This document shows, one piece after another, positions 1 to 7,973 of a stretch of DNA of 64,000 bases. The DNA comes from Rikenellaceae bacterium. Lineage in GTDB: Bacteria; Bacteroidota; Bacteroidia; Bacteroidales; Rikenellaceae. A model generated the notes under the pieces. That model worked only from the letters and a program-made list of their open reading frames with translations, did not search any database and was not told where the DNA came from. The translations under genes and the position numbers were made by a program. The stretch is from NCBI GenBank assembly GCA_015059805.1, contig SUZO01000006.1, positions 29,930 through 93,929 on the forward strand, read 5' to 3'. How positions within the stretch are numbered: position 1 is the stretch's first letter; each line of letters begins with the position of its first letter.

Positions 1-2228
1 ACCCTAACGAGGGTGAGTTTACTATCGCTCCAGAGGAGACCGCTACAGTAAACTTCGTAGTTCCTAAGGGCTCTGTTCGCAATGGTCTGTATGTAAACAT
101 CTACTCAAGCGTTGGTCTTCTTGAGAACCACCGCATCTTCCCTACTGGTCTTACAGTTCGTGGTGGCGAGACTGCTACTGCTGATACTTACGAGTATAAG
201 GAGGTTAAGATTGAGAAGATTGTAACTGCTGAGGAGCTTGTTGACTTTGCTAAGTGCGTAAATATGGGTCGCTACAAGAAGTTCGTAAACGAGGAGGGTA
301 AGGTTGTCCTCGGTGGCGATATCGATATGGCATCTGTATCTGTAGAGGCTTGGCCAATGATTGCAGGTACTGCTAATGAGGCTGGTCTTCCACTTGGTTT
401 TGACGGTATCTTTGATGGTTGCGGCTTCTCTATCAAGAATTGGGCAACTTCACAGCCTCTATTCCATACTCTTGCAGCTACAGGTAAGATTATGAACGTA
501 AATATTGACGCATCTTGCGCACTTAATATGCCACAGGAGGGTCTTGCTGGTCTTACTGGCGGAGCCGCTATCGCATTCCTCGTTGCACACAACCTCGGTG
601 GTGAGATTAGCGGATGTACAAACAACGCTGATGTGCTTTGCAACGCTCCAGAGAATCCATCTGTAACTCGCGCAGCTCTTATTGGTTACTCTGCTATCGG
701 TTCAAACATTCGTGACTGCGTAAACAATGGTAATATTACTATTGAGATTGGCACTCACGCTGCTGATACTGGTTATATTGGTACTGTATCTGGTCGTTTC
801 GCATCTTCTGCGGAGACTATCGGTTGCGGTATCTTCAACTGTAAGAACTATGGTGCGCTTACAATCAATGTATCTACATCTAACACTGCAAACTTCTATA
901 TCGGTGCTGTTACAGGTTCTTCTAACTCTTATACAGTTACTGAGGGTTGTGAGAACTACGGTGCTCTTACATTCAACTCTAACAACTCTGGCGCAGCTGT
1001 CTGCCTCGGTGGTATTACTTCTTACTCTGCAGGTGAGATTAAGAACTGTATCAATGAGGGTAATGTAACCTTCAAGTCTACTGCACAGCTTAAGGGTACT
1101 ATCGTTGCAGGTATCGCCCCTTACCAGAATGGTCCTATCAGCGGCTGTACTAACAAGGGTGAGATCTATATGGAAGGTGGTATCTTCGGAGGTCGTAACA
1201 CTGTAGGTAGCATCTCTACTTCAGCTTCTACCTCTTCAGCTGCTCCAACTGCTGCAGGTGTTGTAGGTTATGGTTATAACAGCTCAGGCTCTCCATTTAG
1301 CATGGACAACTGCCACAACTATGGTAAGGTTACTTACAACTGGTTTGAGACTGACGGCTCAGGTACATCTGGTCGTACACAGGTTGCTGGTGTTATCGGT
1401 TCTCCTTGCGGCGATGTAACTAACTGTAACAACTATGGTGATTTAACATTCATCGCTAAGTACAAGAGTGCAATCGTTAACCACCTCTCTTATATCGGCG
1501 GTATTGCAGGTTCTGACTACTATTCAAAGAGCCAGAGCGAGTCATCTATTATCAACTGCGTAAACGAGGGTAACATTACTATCGACTGCGACTGCGGTAC
1601 ATCAAACAACGCTGCTGGTGGTATCATCGGCTGGCCTGGTAAGGAGTCTGCTTGTACAAATGTTACAGAGAACTGCGTAAACAAGGGTAATATCGTAGTA
1701 TCTGGTGAGGGTAAGTTCCGTCTTGGCGGTATCCAGGGTGGTTCTGGTATCATCAAGGGCTGTACTAACGAGGGTAGCATCACTATCAACTCTTCTAACA
1801 GCGGTTCTAACTACGGCGGTCTTGCAGGTTTCCACTCAGGTGGTTACGAGCTTATTGACTCTACTAACACTGGTGACATCGTATGTAATGTACCTATCTC
1901 TGGCGGTGGTATCGCTGGTATGGCTGGTAACCTCGGTAACTCAGCGCACGCAGAGGGTAAGATTAAGAACAACACTATCAAGTGTCTTGTTAAGTCTGCA
2001 GAGGGCACTTGCGGTGTAGGTATTGTTGTTGGTCACTTCAACGGTAACACAAAGACTATCTACTTCGGTACTGCTGACGAGCCAATTAAGGTTGGTGGTT
2101 CTCTCCAGATTGGCGAGACTACAACAGTTGTTGATGCAACAAACTGCAACGACCCTGCTGTTCTTGCAAACGGTTGTAGTAACTATCTTGCAACAGCTCA
2201 CATCTTCAACTGCGTACTTGCAGAGTAA
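1..2228 (+). CDS. Repeat-rich surface protein, 3' part (5' end outside window)
   Basis: The reading frame is open from base 3, well upstream of the first Met codon at 264, so the gene is cut by the window edge. The visible ~740 residues contain about twelve copies of a short unit of the form I-x-x-C-x-N-x-G-x-I/L (for example CVNNGNI, CKNYGAL, CINEGNV, CTNKGEI, CVNKGNI), spaced 25-60 residues apart with intervening GG-I-A/V-G segments. This periodicity suggests a right-handed beta-helix or GLUG-like repeat domain of a secreted or outer-membrane-anchored Bacteroidales protein. Codon choice is strongly biased (GGT, AAC, ACT, CGT), as in highly expressed genes. A strong hairpin follows the stop. 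The export signal and function cannot be judged because the N-terminus is missing. Confidence 0.75.
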   Translation, partial: PNEGEFTIAPEETATVNFVVPKGSVRNGLYVNIYSSVGLLENHRIFPTGLTVRGGETATADTYEYKEVKIEKIVTAEELVDFAKCVNMGRYKKFVNEEGKVVLGGDIDMASVSVEAWPMIAGTANEAGLPLGFDGIFDGCGFSIKNWATSQPLFHTLAATGKIMNVNIDASCALNMPQEGLAGLTGGAAIAFLVAHNLGGEISGCTNNADVLCNAPENPSVTRAALIGYSAIGSNIRDCVNNGNITIEIGTHAADTGYIGTVSGRFASSAETIGCGIFNCKNYGALTINVSTSNTANFYIGAVTGSSNSYTVTEGCENYGALTFNSNNSGAAVCLGGITSYSAGEIKNCINEGNVTFKSTAQLKGTIVAGIAPYQNGPISGCTNKGEIYMEGGIFGGRNTVGSISTSASTSSAAPTAAGVVGYGYNSSGSPFSMDNCHNYGKVTYNWFETDGSGTSGRTQVAGVIGSPCGDVTNCNNYGDLTFIAKYKSAIVNHLSYIGGIAGSDYYSKSQSESSIINCVNEGNITIDCDCGTSNNAAGGIIGWPGKESACTNVTENCVNKGNIVVSGEGKFRLGGIQGGSGIIKGCTNEGSITINSSNSGSNYGGLAGFHSGGYELIDSTNTGDIVCNVPISGGGIAGMAGNLGNSAHAEGKIKNNTIKCLVKSAEGTCGVGIVVGHFNGNTKTIYFGTADEPIKVGGSLQIGETTTVVDATNCNDPAVLANGCSNYLATAHIFNCVLAE

Positions 2229-2246
2229 AAATTAAAACTCTATATC

Positions 2247-2278
2247 AGAGGGCGGCAATCACTTGTCGCCCTCTTTTC
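2247..2278 (+). terminator. Rho-independent terminator of the surface protein gene
   Basis: Perfect 8-bp stem AGAGGGCG/CGCCCTCT with a 12-nt loop followed by TTTTCT, 18 nt after the stop codon of the repeat protein. The 3' end of the convergent channel gene lies inside the loop, so the two transcription units share this hairpin. Confidence 0.75.
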
Positions 2279-2936
2279 TGTCATAGTAGTCCGAGACATA
2301 GACCGTAAAAATTGGGAAGAACATCATTCCCACAACAGGCAGTAGCACACAGACGACCTTGCCCACTGTCGTTACGGGGAATATCGCTGCGCCGACAGTG
2401 GTCACATTCATCCATGCCCACCACAGCGCATCGCCAAAACTCTTTAGGTGGCTATTAACGCCCATTTCGCAGTCGTAGAAGAGCAGTGCCGAGATATACG
2501 TAAACATAGTCACCGTAAGCACGTAAGCCGCCATAAGCCGCCTCTTTTTGCCCTCTATGAGCCACTCAAGGATTACCACCGTCGCCATAATAGATATAAG
2601 CACTGGCGCAAAGGCAAGAATGCGCACGCTGCTATGCTCCATATATGCTCCACTCCACTCCAAAATATCCATATAGGGAATAGATGCTGCAGCGAAAATC
2701 AAATCTCGCAGCCAATGCTTCTGTCTATACTGTGCAATCATCAACCTAAATACCGCCGTCACAAAAAATATAGAGCAGACAATAAGCTGCAGAGCCCTAT
2801 ACCAATCGGCAAAACCGCCCTTCTCTCCACCCGTAACCTCAAAGGAGATACCTACAAGCAGAGCCACACTCGCAGCTAAAGATATGGTATTAAAGAGGTT
2901 AGCAATCGCGTAGAGAGTTGAATTTGAACTACCCAT
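2259..2936 (-). CDS. Two-pore-segment-type ion channel with unusual filter
   Basis: Predicted inner-membrane protein of 225 residues with about six hydrophobic segments. The C-terminal part reads as S5-pore-S6: the pore helix WWAWMNV, then TTVGAAIFPVTTVGK, then a long S6 helix ending in TVYVSDYYDRK. It matches the voltage-gated-like potassium channel family seen in Bacteroidales, but the selectivity filter is TVGAA rather than TVGYG. I chose the Met at 2936 (MGSSNSTLY); a start at 2984 is open but adds a Cys- and Phe-rich stretch and runs towards the tRNA promoter. Convergent with the repeat protein. The ion is not certain. Confidence 0.65.
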   Translation of the reverse strand: MGSSNSTLYAIANLFNTISLAASVALLVGISFEVTGGEKGGFADWYRALQLIVCSIFFVTAVFRLMIAQYRQKHWLRDLIFAAASIPYMDILEWSGAYMEHSSVRILAFAPVLISIMATVVILEWLIEGKKRRLMAAYVLTVTMFTYISALLFYDCEMGVNSHLKSFGDALWWAWMNVTTVGAAIFPVTTVGKVVCVLLPVVGMMFFPIFTVYVSDYYDRKEGDK

Positions 2937-2999
2937 AGACCAAAATGTTGTAAAACACAATTTTTTTCTGCAAAAACTTTGCAAAACAAAATTATTTGC

Positions 3000-3007
3000 C
3001 TATCTTT
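3000..3007 (+). promoter_or_regulatory. -7 box (TATCTTTG) of the tRNA-Met promoter
   Basis: TATCTTTG matches the Bacteroidota TAnnTTTG element and ends 19 nt before the mature tRNA 5' end. Confidence 0.6.
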
Positions 3008-3026
3008 GCACTCGCAAATAAGCAAT

Positions 3027-3100
3027 GGCGGGATAGCTCAGCTGGTTAGAGCGCATGATTCATAATCATGAGGTCGAGAGTTCAAGTCTCTCTCCCGCTA
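3027..3100 (+). tRNA. tRNA-Met (anticodon CAT)
   Basis: 74-nt cloverleaf: acceptor GGCGGGA pairs with TCCCGCT (first pair G-U), discriminator A3100; the anticodon stem CATGA/TCATG encloses TTCATAA with anticodon CAT at 3061-3063; the T-arm contains TTCAAGT. CCA is not encoded. The 1-72 pair and overall sequence fit elongator Met rather than initiator; an Ile2 (lysidine) tRNA is less likely but cannot be excluded by eye. Confidence 0.93.
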
Positions 3101-3101
3101 C

Positions 3102-3135
3102 AAAAAAGGAGTGATTTCTATCACTCCTTTTTTTG
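3102..3135 (+). terminator. Terminator of tRNA-Met, nested in a larger palindrome
   Basis: AGGAGTGAT/ATCACTCCT stem with flanking A6/T7 runs directly after the tRNA. The pairing extends outwards: bases 3136-3149 (TAGCGGAGAGAGAC) are complementary, with one missing G, to the tRNA 3' end at 3086-3100. Confidence 0.8.
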
Positions 3136-3258
3136 TAGCGGAGAGAGACAAGTGTGTTACCCACCCCCTAAATCCCCCTCCTGTGAGGGGGACTTTGCTA
3201 CGCAGAACAATTCTTTCACGCACCAAGCTACGCCTAACTGCGCGATATTTAAGATCCT

Positions 3259-3393
3259 TCATTTTAGCGTCAGAATGTGTCAGATACGGTGCATCGTGCA
3301 AAAAAAATTGGCGGCGGATAGTACAAAACGTACAGCCGCCGCCAATTTTTAAGGGATGTGCCGTAGGTGGCACATTATCACGCTAACAAAATT
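3259..3393. repeat. Palindromic intergenic element family A, copy A1
   Basis: Imperfect terminal inverted repeats (TTTTAGCGTCAGAATGTG on the left, reverse complement TTGTTAGCGTGATAATGTG on the right) enclose a stem GGCGGC/GCCGCC around the core GGATAGTACAAAACGTACAGCC at 3315-3336. The same core, with different stem sequence, occurs at about 13007-13030 and 31019-31042. The upstream stretch 3150-3258 carries no recognisable gene. Confidence 0.7.
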
Positions 3394-3597
3394 GATTTTA
3401 AGCGAGAATTTACAACGCCGCGATTAAGCCGAGAGCAGAGTCAAGCTCGCTTGAACTATGCCGAGGCAGAGCGGTGAAGGGTTACCGCAGGTAAGCCAAG
3501 GCGCACAAGAAACCGAGTGCGCAGCATACTAAAGCGTATGTGAGCAACTCGGTTATCGTAGTGCAACGCGGTAAATACCGCTTAAATTCAATTTTTA
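3394..3597. repeat. Palindromic intergenic element family B, copy B1
   Basis: Long imperfect palindrome whose outer arms (TTGATTTTAAGCGAGAATTTAC and its partner GGTAAATACCGCTTAAATTCAA) flank a conserved core at 3521-3544 starting GCAGCATACT and ending GTATGTGAG. Its right end contains the stop codon of tsf. Bases 3408-3438 are also found at 12808-12838 inside element A2, so the modules nest. Confidence 0.7.
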
Positions 3598-4431
3598 AGC
3601 CTCGAGAGCAAATCTCTTATAAGCCACAACAGTAGCCTCCTTGTCAGTACGAGCGAGGAGCTCACGGATAGACTCCTTCTCGCCTACTACTGCCTGGTTA
3701 AGAAGAGTGTTCTCCTCAAAGAACTTACGCATCTTACCCTCAGCAATCTTCTCAAGGATAGCCTCTGGCTTGTTAGCGTTCTTAGGATCCTGCTTCATCT
3801 GCTCAAGAGCAATTGCGCGCTCCTTCTCAACGATCTCTGCTGGGCAGTCGTCTACGTCGATAGAGATTGGAGCCATTGCAGTTGCCTGCATAGCGATCTG
3901 CTTTGCAATCTCCTCAGAAACCTCCTTGTTGAAACCAAGGATAGTACCGAGCTTCTTGTTGAAGTGAACATAAGCTGCGATATAAGGAGCCTCAATGCGA
4001 GCGTAGTAAGCGAGCTCACACTTCTCACCTGTCTGACCAGACTTCTCAGTAACGAGCTCCTCAACAGTACGACCCTCAGCGTTCTTAACTGCGAGCAGAG
4101 CTGCAGTATCTACAGCATCAGCAGCAACTGCGAGGTCGAGCAACTCGTTAGCAGTTGCAGAGAACTCTACGTTCTGTGCTACGAAGTCAGTCTCGCAAGC
4201 AAGGCAAAGGATATAACCCTTATTACCTACAATCTTGGTTACAACAACGCCCTCAGTAGCGTTACGGTCAGCACGCTTAGCAACGATAAGCTTACCCTTC
4301 TCGCGGATAATATCCTGTGCGCGCTCAAAATCGCCCTCAGCCTCAATAAGAGCCTTCTTGCAATCCATCATACCGGCACCGGTCATCTTGCGGAGCTTCA
4401 TTACATCAGCTGCCTTAATTTCTATTGCCAT
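3595..4431 (-). CDS. tsf: Elongation factor Ts
   Basis: Nucleotide-exchange factor that regenerates EF-Tu-GTP in the cytoplasm. The N-terminal UBA-like domain contains the family signature LRKMTGAGMMDCKKAL at residues 13-28, followed by the dimerisation/core region with LACETDFVAQN. Length of 278 residues is normal for Bacteroidota. Last gene of the rplM-rpsI-rpsB-tsf cluster on this strand, 32 nt after rpsB, the usual rpsB-tsf order. Transcription runs directly into palindromic element B1, which includes the stop codon and probably ends the transcript. Confidence 0.97.
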   Translation of the reverse strand: MAIEIKAADVMKLRKMTGAGMMDCKKALIEAEGDFERAQDIIREKGKLIVAKRADRNATEGVVVTKIVGNKGYILCLACETDFVAQNVEFSATANELLDLAVAADAVDTAALLAVKNAEGRTVEELVTEKSGQTGEKCELAYYARIEAPYIAAYVHFNKKLGTILGFNKEVSEEIAKQIAMQATAMAPISIDVDDCPAEIVEKERAIALEQMKQDPKNANKPEAILEKIAEGKMRKFFEENTLLNQAVVGEKESIRELLARTDKEATVVAYKRFALEA

Positions 4432-4463
4432 AATTTTGTTCTGTTTTAACGGTTGGTTAATAA

Positions 4464-5312
4464 TTACTCAGCCTCTGTCTGCTCTGTTGAAGCAACAATC
4501 TCTGCTGCTGCGTTCTCCTGTGCATCTACAGCTGCCTTAACGCCACGCTTAACACGTGTCTTACCCTGGCGTGCAGGAGCCTCGGTGTTAGCCTCAGCCT
4601 CTGTCTCAGCCTTCTCGCGCTCAAGCTTACGCTCCTCAAGACCCTCTGCGATAGCACCGCAAACTACGTCAAGAATCAAAGCGATTGACTTTGCAGCATC
4701 GTCATTTGCTGGTATTACATAATCAATGTCGGTTGGATCACAACAAGTATCTACCATTGCAAATACAGGGATGTTCAAACGCTTTGCCTCGCGAACTGCG
4801 TTCTGCTCCTTCTGCACGTCAATAACGAAAAGTGCAGCTGGAAGGCGGTTAAGGTCAGCAATTGAGCCGAGGTTTCTCTCCAGCTTAGCACGCTGGCGAG
4901 AGATCTGGAGCTTCTCACGCTTAGAGAAGTTTTCAAAAAGACCGTCAGCAATCTGCTTGTCGATGGTTGCCATCTTCTTTACGGCCTTGCGTATAGTTGG
5001 GAAGTTTGTCAGCATACCACCAGCCCAACGCTCAGTAACGTAAGGCATGGTTACTGCTGCTACCTTTTCGGCAACAATATCCTTAGCTTGTTTCTTGGTT
5101 GCAACGAACAACACACGACGACCGCTCTTTGCGATCTGCTTGAGTGCTGCAGCTGCCTCATCAAGCTTCACTGCTGTCTTGTGAAGATCGATGATGTGGA
5201 TGCCGTTCTTCTCCATGAAGATATACGGAGCCATTCTTGGGTTCCACTTGCGCTTCAAGTGACCAAAGTGAACGCCGGCCTCCAATAATGTATTAAAATC
5301 TGTACGAGCCAT
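4464..5312 (-). CDS. rpsB: 30S ribosomal protein S2
   Basis: 282 residues. N-terminus MARTDFNTLLEAGVHFGH followed by WNPRMAPYIF and IIDLHKT is the classic S2 start; the middle carries RWAGGMLTNF. About 45 residues rich in Glu and Ala beyond the usual S2 end form a low-complexity C-terminal tail. S2 binds the back of the 30S subunit and bridges to S1. Between rpsI and rpsB is a 180-nt structured leader (5313-5492), while rpsB and tsf are close and presumably cotranscribed. Confidence 0.97.
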   Translation of the reverse strand: MARTDFNTLLEAGVHFGHLKRKWNPRMAPYIFMEKNGIHIIDLHKTAVKLDEAAAALKQIAKSGRRVLFVATKKQAKDIVAEKVAAVTMPYVTERWAGGMLTNFPTIRKAVKKMATIDKQIADGLFENFSKREKLQISRQRAKLERNLGSIADLNRLPAALFVIDVQKEQNAVREAKRLNIPVFAMVDTCCDPTDIDYVIPANDDAAKSIALILDVVCGAIAEGLEERKLEREKAETEAEANTEAPARQGKTRVKRGVKAAVDAQENAAAEIVASTEQTEAE

Positions 5313-5492
5313 TTTAATTCTCTGTTTTTTTGTTTGTTTAATTCTCTTTTTTTCAACTCAGGCAGTAGCAAAAATTGATCTGCTGAGTTTTCCGCGACTG
5401 GGCAACCAACTGGTAGTACATATAATATATATAGGTAGTCGTGTCGGTTTGTGACCCATGTCGTGCTTTGCCGAATAGTTGGTCTGTAAGGA
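5313..5492 (-). promoter_or_regulatory. Structured leader upstream of rpsB
   Basis: On the minus strand ACCAACT (5483-5477) can pair with AGTTGGT (5411-5405), closing a loop that contains smaller repeats (CACGAC twice, an AT-rich ACTACCTATATATA segment); a second stem CTCAGCAG/CTGCCTGAG follows, then an A-rich stretch before the rpsB start. An unusually long gap inside a ribosomal cluster suggests an autoregulatory leader or attenuator. No TAnnTTTG box is seen here. Confidence 0.45.
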
Positions 5493-5879
5493 TTAACGCT
5501 TACTGAACTGGAACTTACGACGTGCACCAGGCTGTCCTGGCTTCTTACGCTCAACCTCACGGGAATCACGAGTAAGGAATCCGTTCTTCTTAAGAACTGA
5601 ACGATACTCAGGATTGATCTCGCACAATGCGCGAGCAATACCCATGCGAGCTGCCTCAGCCTGACCCTTGATACCACCACCAACGAGGTTGATCATTACA
5701 TCAAAATTCTCGGTAGTCTCGGTAACGAGCAGTGGCTGCTTTACCTCGTACTGAAGAATGTTCAGTGGGAAGTAAACCTCAAGCTCCTTCTGGTTAATTG
5801 TAATTTTACCTGTACCAGCCTTCACGAATACGCGAGCAACAGCGGCCTTACGGCGACCAACAGTGTTTACAACTTCCAT
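5493..5879 (-). CDS. rpsI: 30S ribosomal protein S9
   Basis: 128 residues; starts MEVVNTVGRRKAAVARVFVK and ends GARRKFQFSKR, the basic C-terminal tail that reaches toward the P-site tRNA anticodon. Five nt downstream of rplM, the near-universal rplM-rpsI pair. Confidence 0.97.
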   Translation of the reverse strand: MEVVNTVGRRKAAVARVFVKAGTGKITINQKELEVYFPLNILQYEVKQPLLVTETTENFDVMINLVGGGIKGQAEAARMGIARALCEINPEYRSVLKKNGFLTRDSREVERKKPGQPGARRKFQFSKR

Positions 5880-5884
5880 AATGT

Positions 5885-6340
5885 TTACTTAATCTCGTTT
5901 AACTTAATTTGTCTAGGGTTCTGTGCAGCGTGAGGGTGCTCAGCGCCAGCATAAACCTTAAGATTTTTCATAATCGCTGCACCGAGGCGTGTCTTTGGGA
6001 GCATACCCTTTACAGCCTCCTCAATTACAGCTGTTGGCTTGCGGGTAAGAAGATCAGCTGGAGTAGCGAAACGCTGACCACCCGGATAGCCGGTGTGACG
6101 AACATAGACCTTGTCGGTCAATTTCTTGCCTGTGAGCTTCACCTTGTCAGCATTGACAACGATAACGTAGTCACCGCAATCAACGTGTGGAGTGTAGCCA
6201 GGCTTGTTCTTACCGCACAGAATCTTAGCAATCTGTGAGGCTAAACGACCCAACACCTCATTAGTGGCATCGATAACTACCCACTCCTTGGTAACTGTCG
6301 CTGCATTCAATGAGACTGTCTTGTAGCTTAATGAATCCAT
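5885..6340 (-). CDS. rplM: 50S ribosomal protein L13
   Basis: 151 residues with motifs WVVIDATNEVLGRLAS, NKPGYTPHVDCGD and VKGMLPKTRLG typical of L13, an early 50S assembly protein. First gene of the cluster, preceded by a clear promoter and a short hairpin in the 5' leader. Confidence 0.97.
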   Translation of the reverse strand: MDSLSYKTVSLNAATVTKEWVVIDATNEVLGRLASQIAKILCGKNKPGYTPHVDCGDYVIVVNADKVKLTGKKLTDKVYVRHTGYPGGQRFATPADLLTRKPTAVIEEAVKGMLPKTRLGAAIMKNLKVYAGAEHPHAAQNPRQIKLNEIK

Positions 6341-6379
6341 TTGTTAAATAATACTTGTTGTTAATAAATTATAATCCAA

Positions 6380-6433
6380 CCTCGCACTTTGCGAGTGCGC
6401 AAAGGTAATACAATTTTCTGAAATACACAACTT
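6380..6433 (-). promoter_or_regulatory. Promoter and leader hairpin of the rplM operon
   Basis: TACCTTTG at 6407-6400 (minus strand) fits the TAnnTTTG -7 box, with TTG about 20 nt upstream. Directly downstream the transcript can form CGCAC-TCGCAAA-GTGCG (hairpin at 6381-6399), leaving about 60 nt to the rplM start; a candidate autoregulatory site. Confidence 0.6.
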
Positions 6434-6486
6434 TTCACCCTAAAATTAAAAAATTTCAATATTCGGAGAGGTTAGTGACGTAGTTT

Positions 6487-6520
6487 TTAGCTGTTAGCTG
6501 TTAGCCGTTAGCCATTAGCT
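6487..6520. repeat. Heptamer array TTAGCYR, five units
   Basis: TTAGCTG-TTAGCTG-TTAGCCG-TTAGCCA-TTAGCT. Related arrays stand at 11687-11717, 12757-12783 and in two inverted arms at 48477-48602. Confidence 0.75.
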
Positions 6521-6596
6521 CACCTTCGGCAACCCGACCCAGCTCTGACGGCAAAATTGGTGCATTGATTTGGCGGGGTAATTGCGAATAGCATTT

Positions 6597-6676
6597 AATG
6601 ACAAGGGCTTTCAGCCCATAATGGCAAGCAATAGCGCCTCTGCGCGCGATATTAAGGGCGTTAGCCCGCTGTCATT
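6597..6676. repeat. Nested palindrome in the rplM-M23 intergenic region
   Basis: Outer AATGACA/TGTCATT enclose two hairpins, GGGCTTTCAGCCC and GGGCGTTAGCCCGC. No coding frame is credible in 6434-6788; this, the heptamer array and element C1 are all I see there. Confidence 0.5.
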
Positions 6677-6788
6677 TATTGTCATTTGCTGCTATTGTAC
6701 ACGCTCTAACCTCAAAATTCCTTAATTTCCTTAAACTCCTCAATATTAGTCATTTATCCTTAGTCATTGACTAAATAGCAAAGAGATT

Positions 6789-6998
6789 ACTGCGCAGTAC
6801 GAGGCTGTTCTCGGATTTAGGTTGCCTCCGAAGGAGGTGAAAGAGAAAATAGAGTCTGACACTCAAGCTTGCTTGAAAGTGGAAAGACTCTATTTTTTAT
6901 TTCAATAACTCGCAGAGTTACCCTAAATCCGCATCAGCACGGAAGAAAAACGCAGTTTTTCCAAGAGTTTTTGGGGCGCCTTTTTGCAAAAAGGCGCG
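6789..6998 (-). repeat. Palindromic 3'-end element family C, copy C1
   Basis: Read on the minus strand it starts 6 nt after the M23 peptidase stop with the hairpin GCGCCTTTTTGCAAAAAGGCGC split around its centre, then AAACTCTTGG, TTCCGTGCTGATGCGGATTT, a stem TAGAGTCT/AGACTCTA, and ends with CAACCTAAATCCGA that pairs with GGATTTAGG. Copy C2 (30679-30885) has the same order with different stem sequences. Likely acts as a terminator for the M23 operon. Confidence 0.65.
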
Positions 6999-7003
6999 GT
7001 ACT

Positions 7004-7966
7004 CTACTTGACTCTAAGCACGCGACCAATTTGCAGTGTTGTGGTAGGTTTGATGCCGTTTAGGCGGCAGATGGCGCTGACTGTTGTATGGTTGCGTTTA
7101 GCGATAAGACCCAGATAGTCGCCCTTGCGCACCTTATAGTATCGTTTTTCGGCAGAGAGGGCATTTTCCCTCTTCTCGGCGGTTTCGCGCTCAGCCTCGG
7201 CGTTAAAGTCCTGCGAATATTTTGAGTAGATACTAAAATATCCCTTTTTGAGCAAGAAGTGGTCGCGGCGAAGTTCTCCAGTGTGGAAATTGATAAGTCG
7301 CTCAGGGTCAAAAGATTGACCATAGTAACGAGTCTCAAAGTGGAGGTGAGGACCGGTGCTTCTACCGGAGTTCCCACCCAGAGCAATAGGCTGCCCAGCC
7401 ACCACCCTATCACCCTCCTCAACAAGGCGAGCAGAGAGATGTCCGTGGTAGGTCTCAATACCATTATCGTGGCGGATAATAACCAGCGTACCATAGCCTG
7501 TATCAGTAGCCTTAGAGAACCTCACTCGACCATCAAAGGCTGAGCAGATAGTATCGCCGACCTTGAGTGCAATATCAACACCATTATGCGCACGGCGGTG
7601 GCGTATTCCGTAGCGTGAGGTGATGCGCCCAATATATGGGTAGCGGTAGTTTTTAAGGCTATCCACAAGGTTTATAGCCACAGATTTGGGCAGTGAGTCT
7701 ATAGATAGGGTGCGGTATGCCGAGATGTTCTCTGTATCCCAGTAGCGACTAAAAACGGTAGTATCCTGCTCAATGGTAGCACTCTGAACATAGCGCCAAG
7801 TGCCATCATTAAAGAGCAACACCGAGAGCGAAGGGTTGTCTGTCGTAAGTGTATCAACAACTATTGGCGAAGCCAATGGTTTTATCGCCTGCACAGCAAG
7901 CGAATCAAGAGCATAAAGGTTTGTTGTAGCAAGCAGAGCTACAACGGCAATAAAGATTCTCTTCAT
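7004..7966 (-). CDS. M23 family metallopeptidase with C-terminal LysM
   Basis: Secreted or periplasmic peptidoglycan endopeptidase or activator of the NlpD/EnvC type, 320 residues. Signal peptide MKRIFIAVVALLATTNLYA; LytM/M23 core with HNGVDIAL (zinc His and Asp), then YHGHLS and GPHLHFE (HxH), so the catalytic ligands look intact. A LysM motif (YYKVRKGDYLGLIAKRNHTT) at the C-terminus binds glycan. Starts 7 nt after the DUF3109 gene and is the last gene of the yicC-gmk-nadD-ddl operon; element C1 follows its stop. Confidence 0.9.
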   Translation of the reverse strand: MKRIFIAVVALLATTNLYALDSLAVQAIKPLASPIVVDTLTTDNPSLSVLLFNDGTWRYVQSATIEQDTTVFSRYWDTENISAYRTLSIDSLPKSVAINLVDSLKNYRYPYIGRITSRYGIRHRRAHNGVDIALKVGDTICSAFDGRVRFSKATDTGYGTLVIIRHDNGIETYHGHLSARLVEEGDRVVAGQPIALGGNSGRSTGPHLHFETRYYGQSFDPERLINFHTGELRRDHFLLKKGYFSIYSKYSQDFNAEAERETAEKRENALSAEKRYYKVRKGDYLGLIAKRNHTTVSAICRLNGIKPTTTLQIGRVLRVK

Positions 7967-7973
7967 CTATTAT

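Noticed and set aside
272..2235. Several 60-120 codon open frames on both strands inside the repeat protein gene
   Set aside because: They are shadow frames created by the biased codons and repeats of the real gene; compositions are Leu/Ser/Val-rich without motifs.
3068..3386. Three overlapping frames of about 90 codons after the tRNA
   Set aside because: They translate palindromic repeats (element A1 and the tRNA inverted copy) and have no plausible start signals or motifs.
6821..7063. 64-codon plus-strand frame over element C1
   Set aside because: Coincides with the hairpin-rich 3'-end element and the M23 gene's end; better explained as non-coding.
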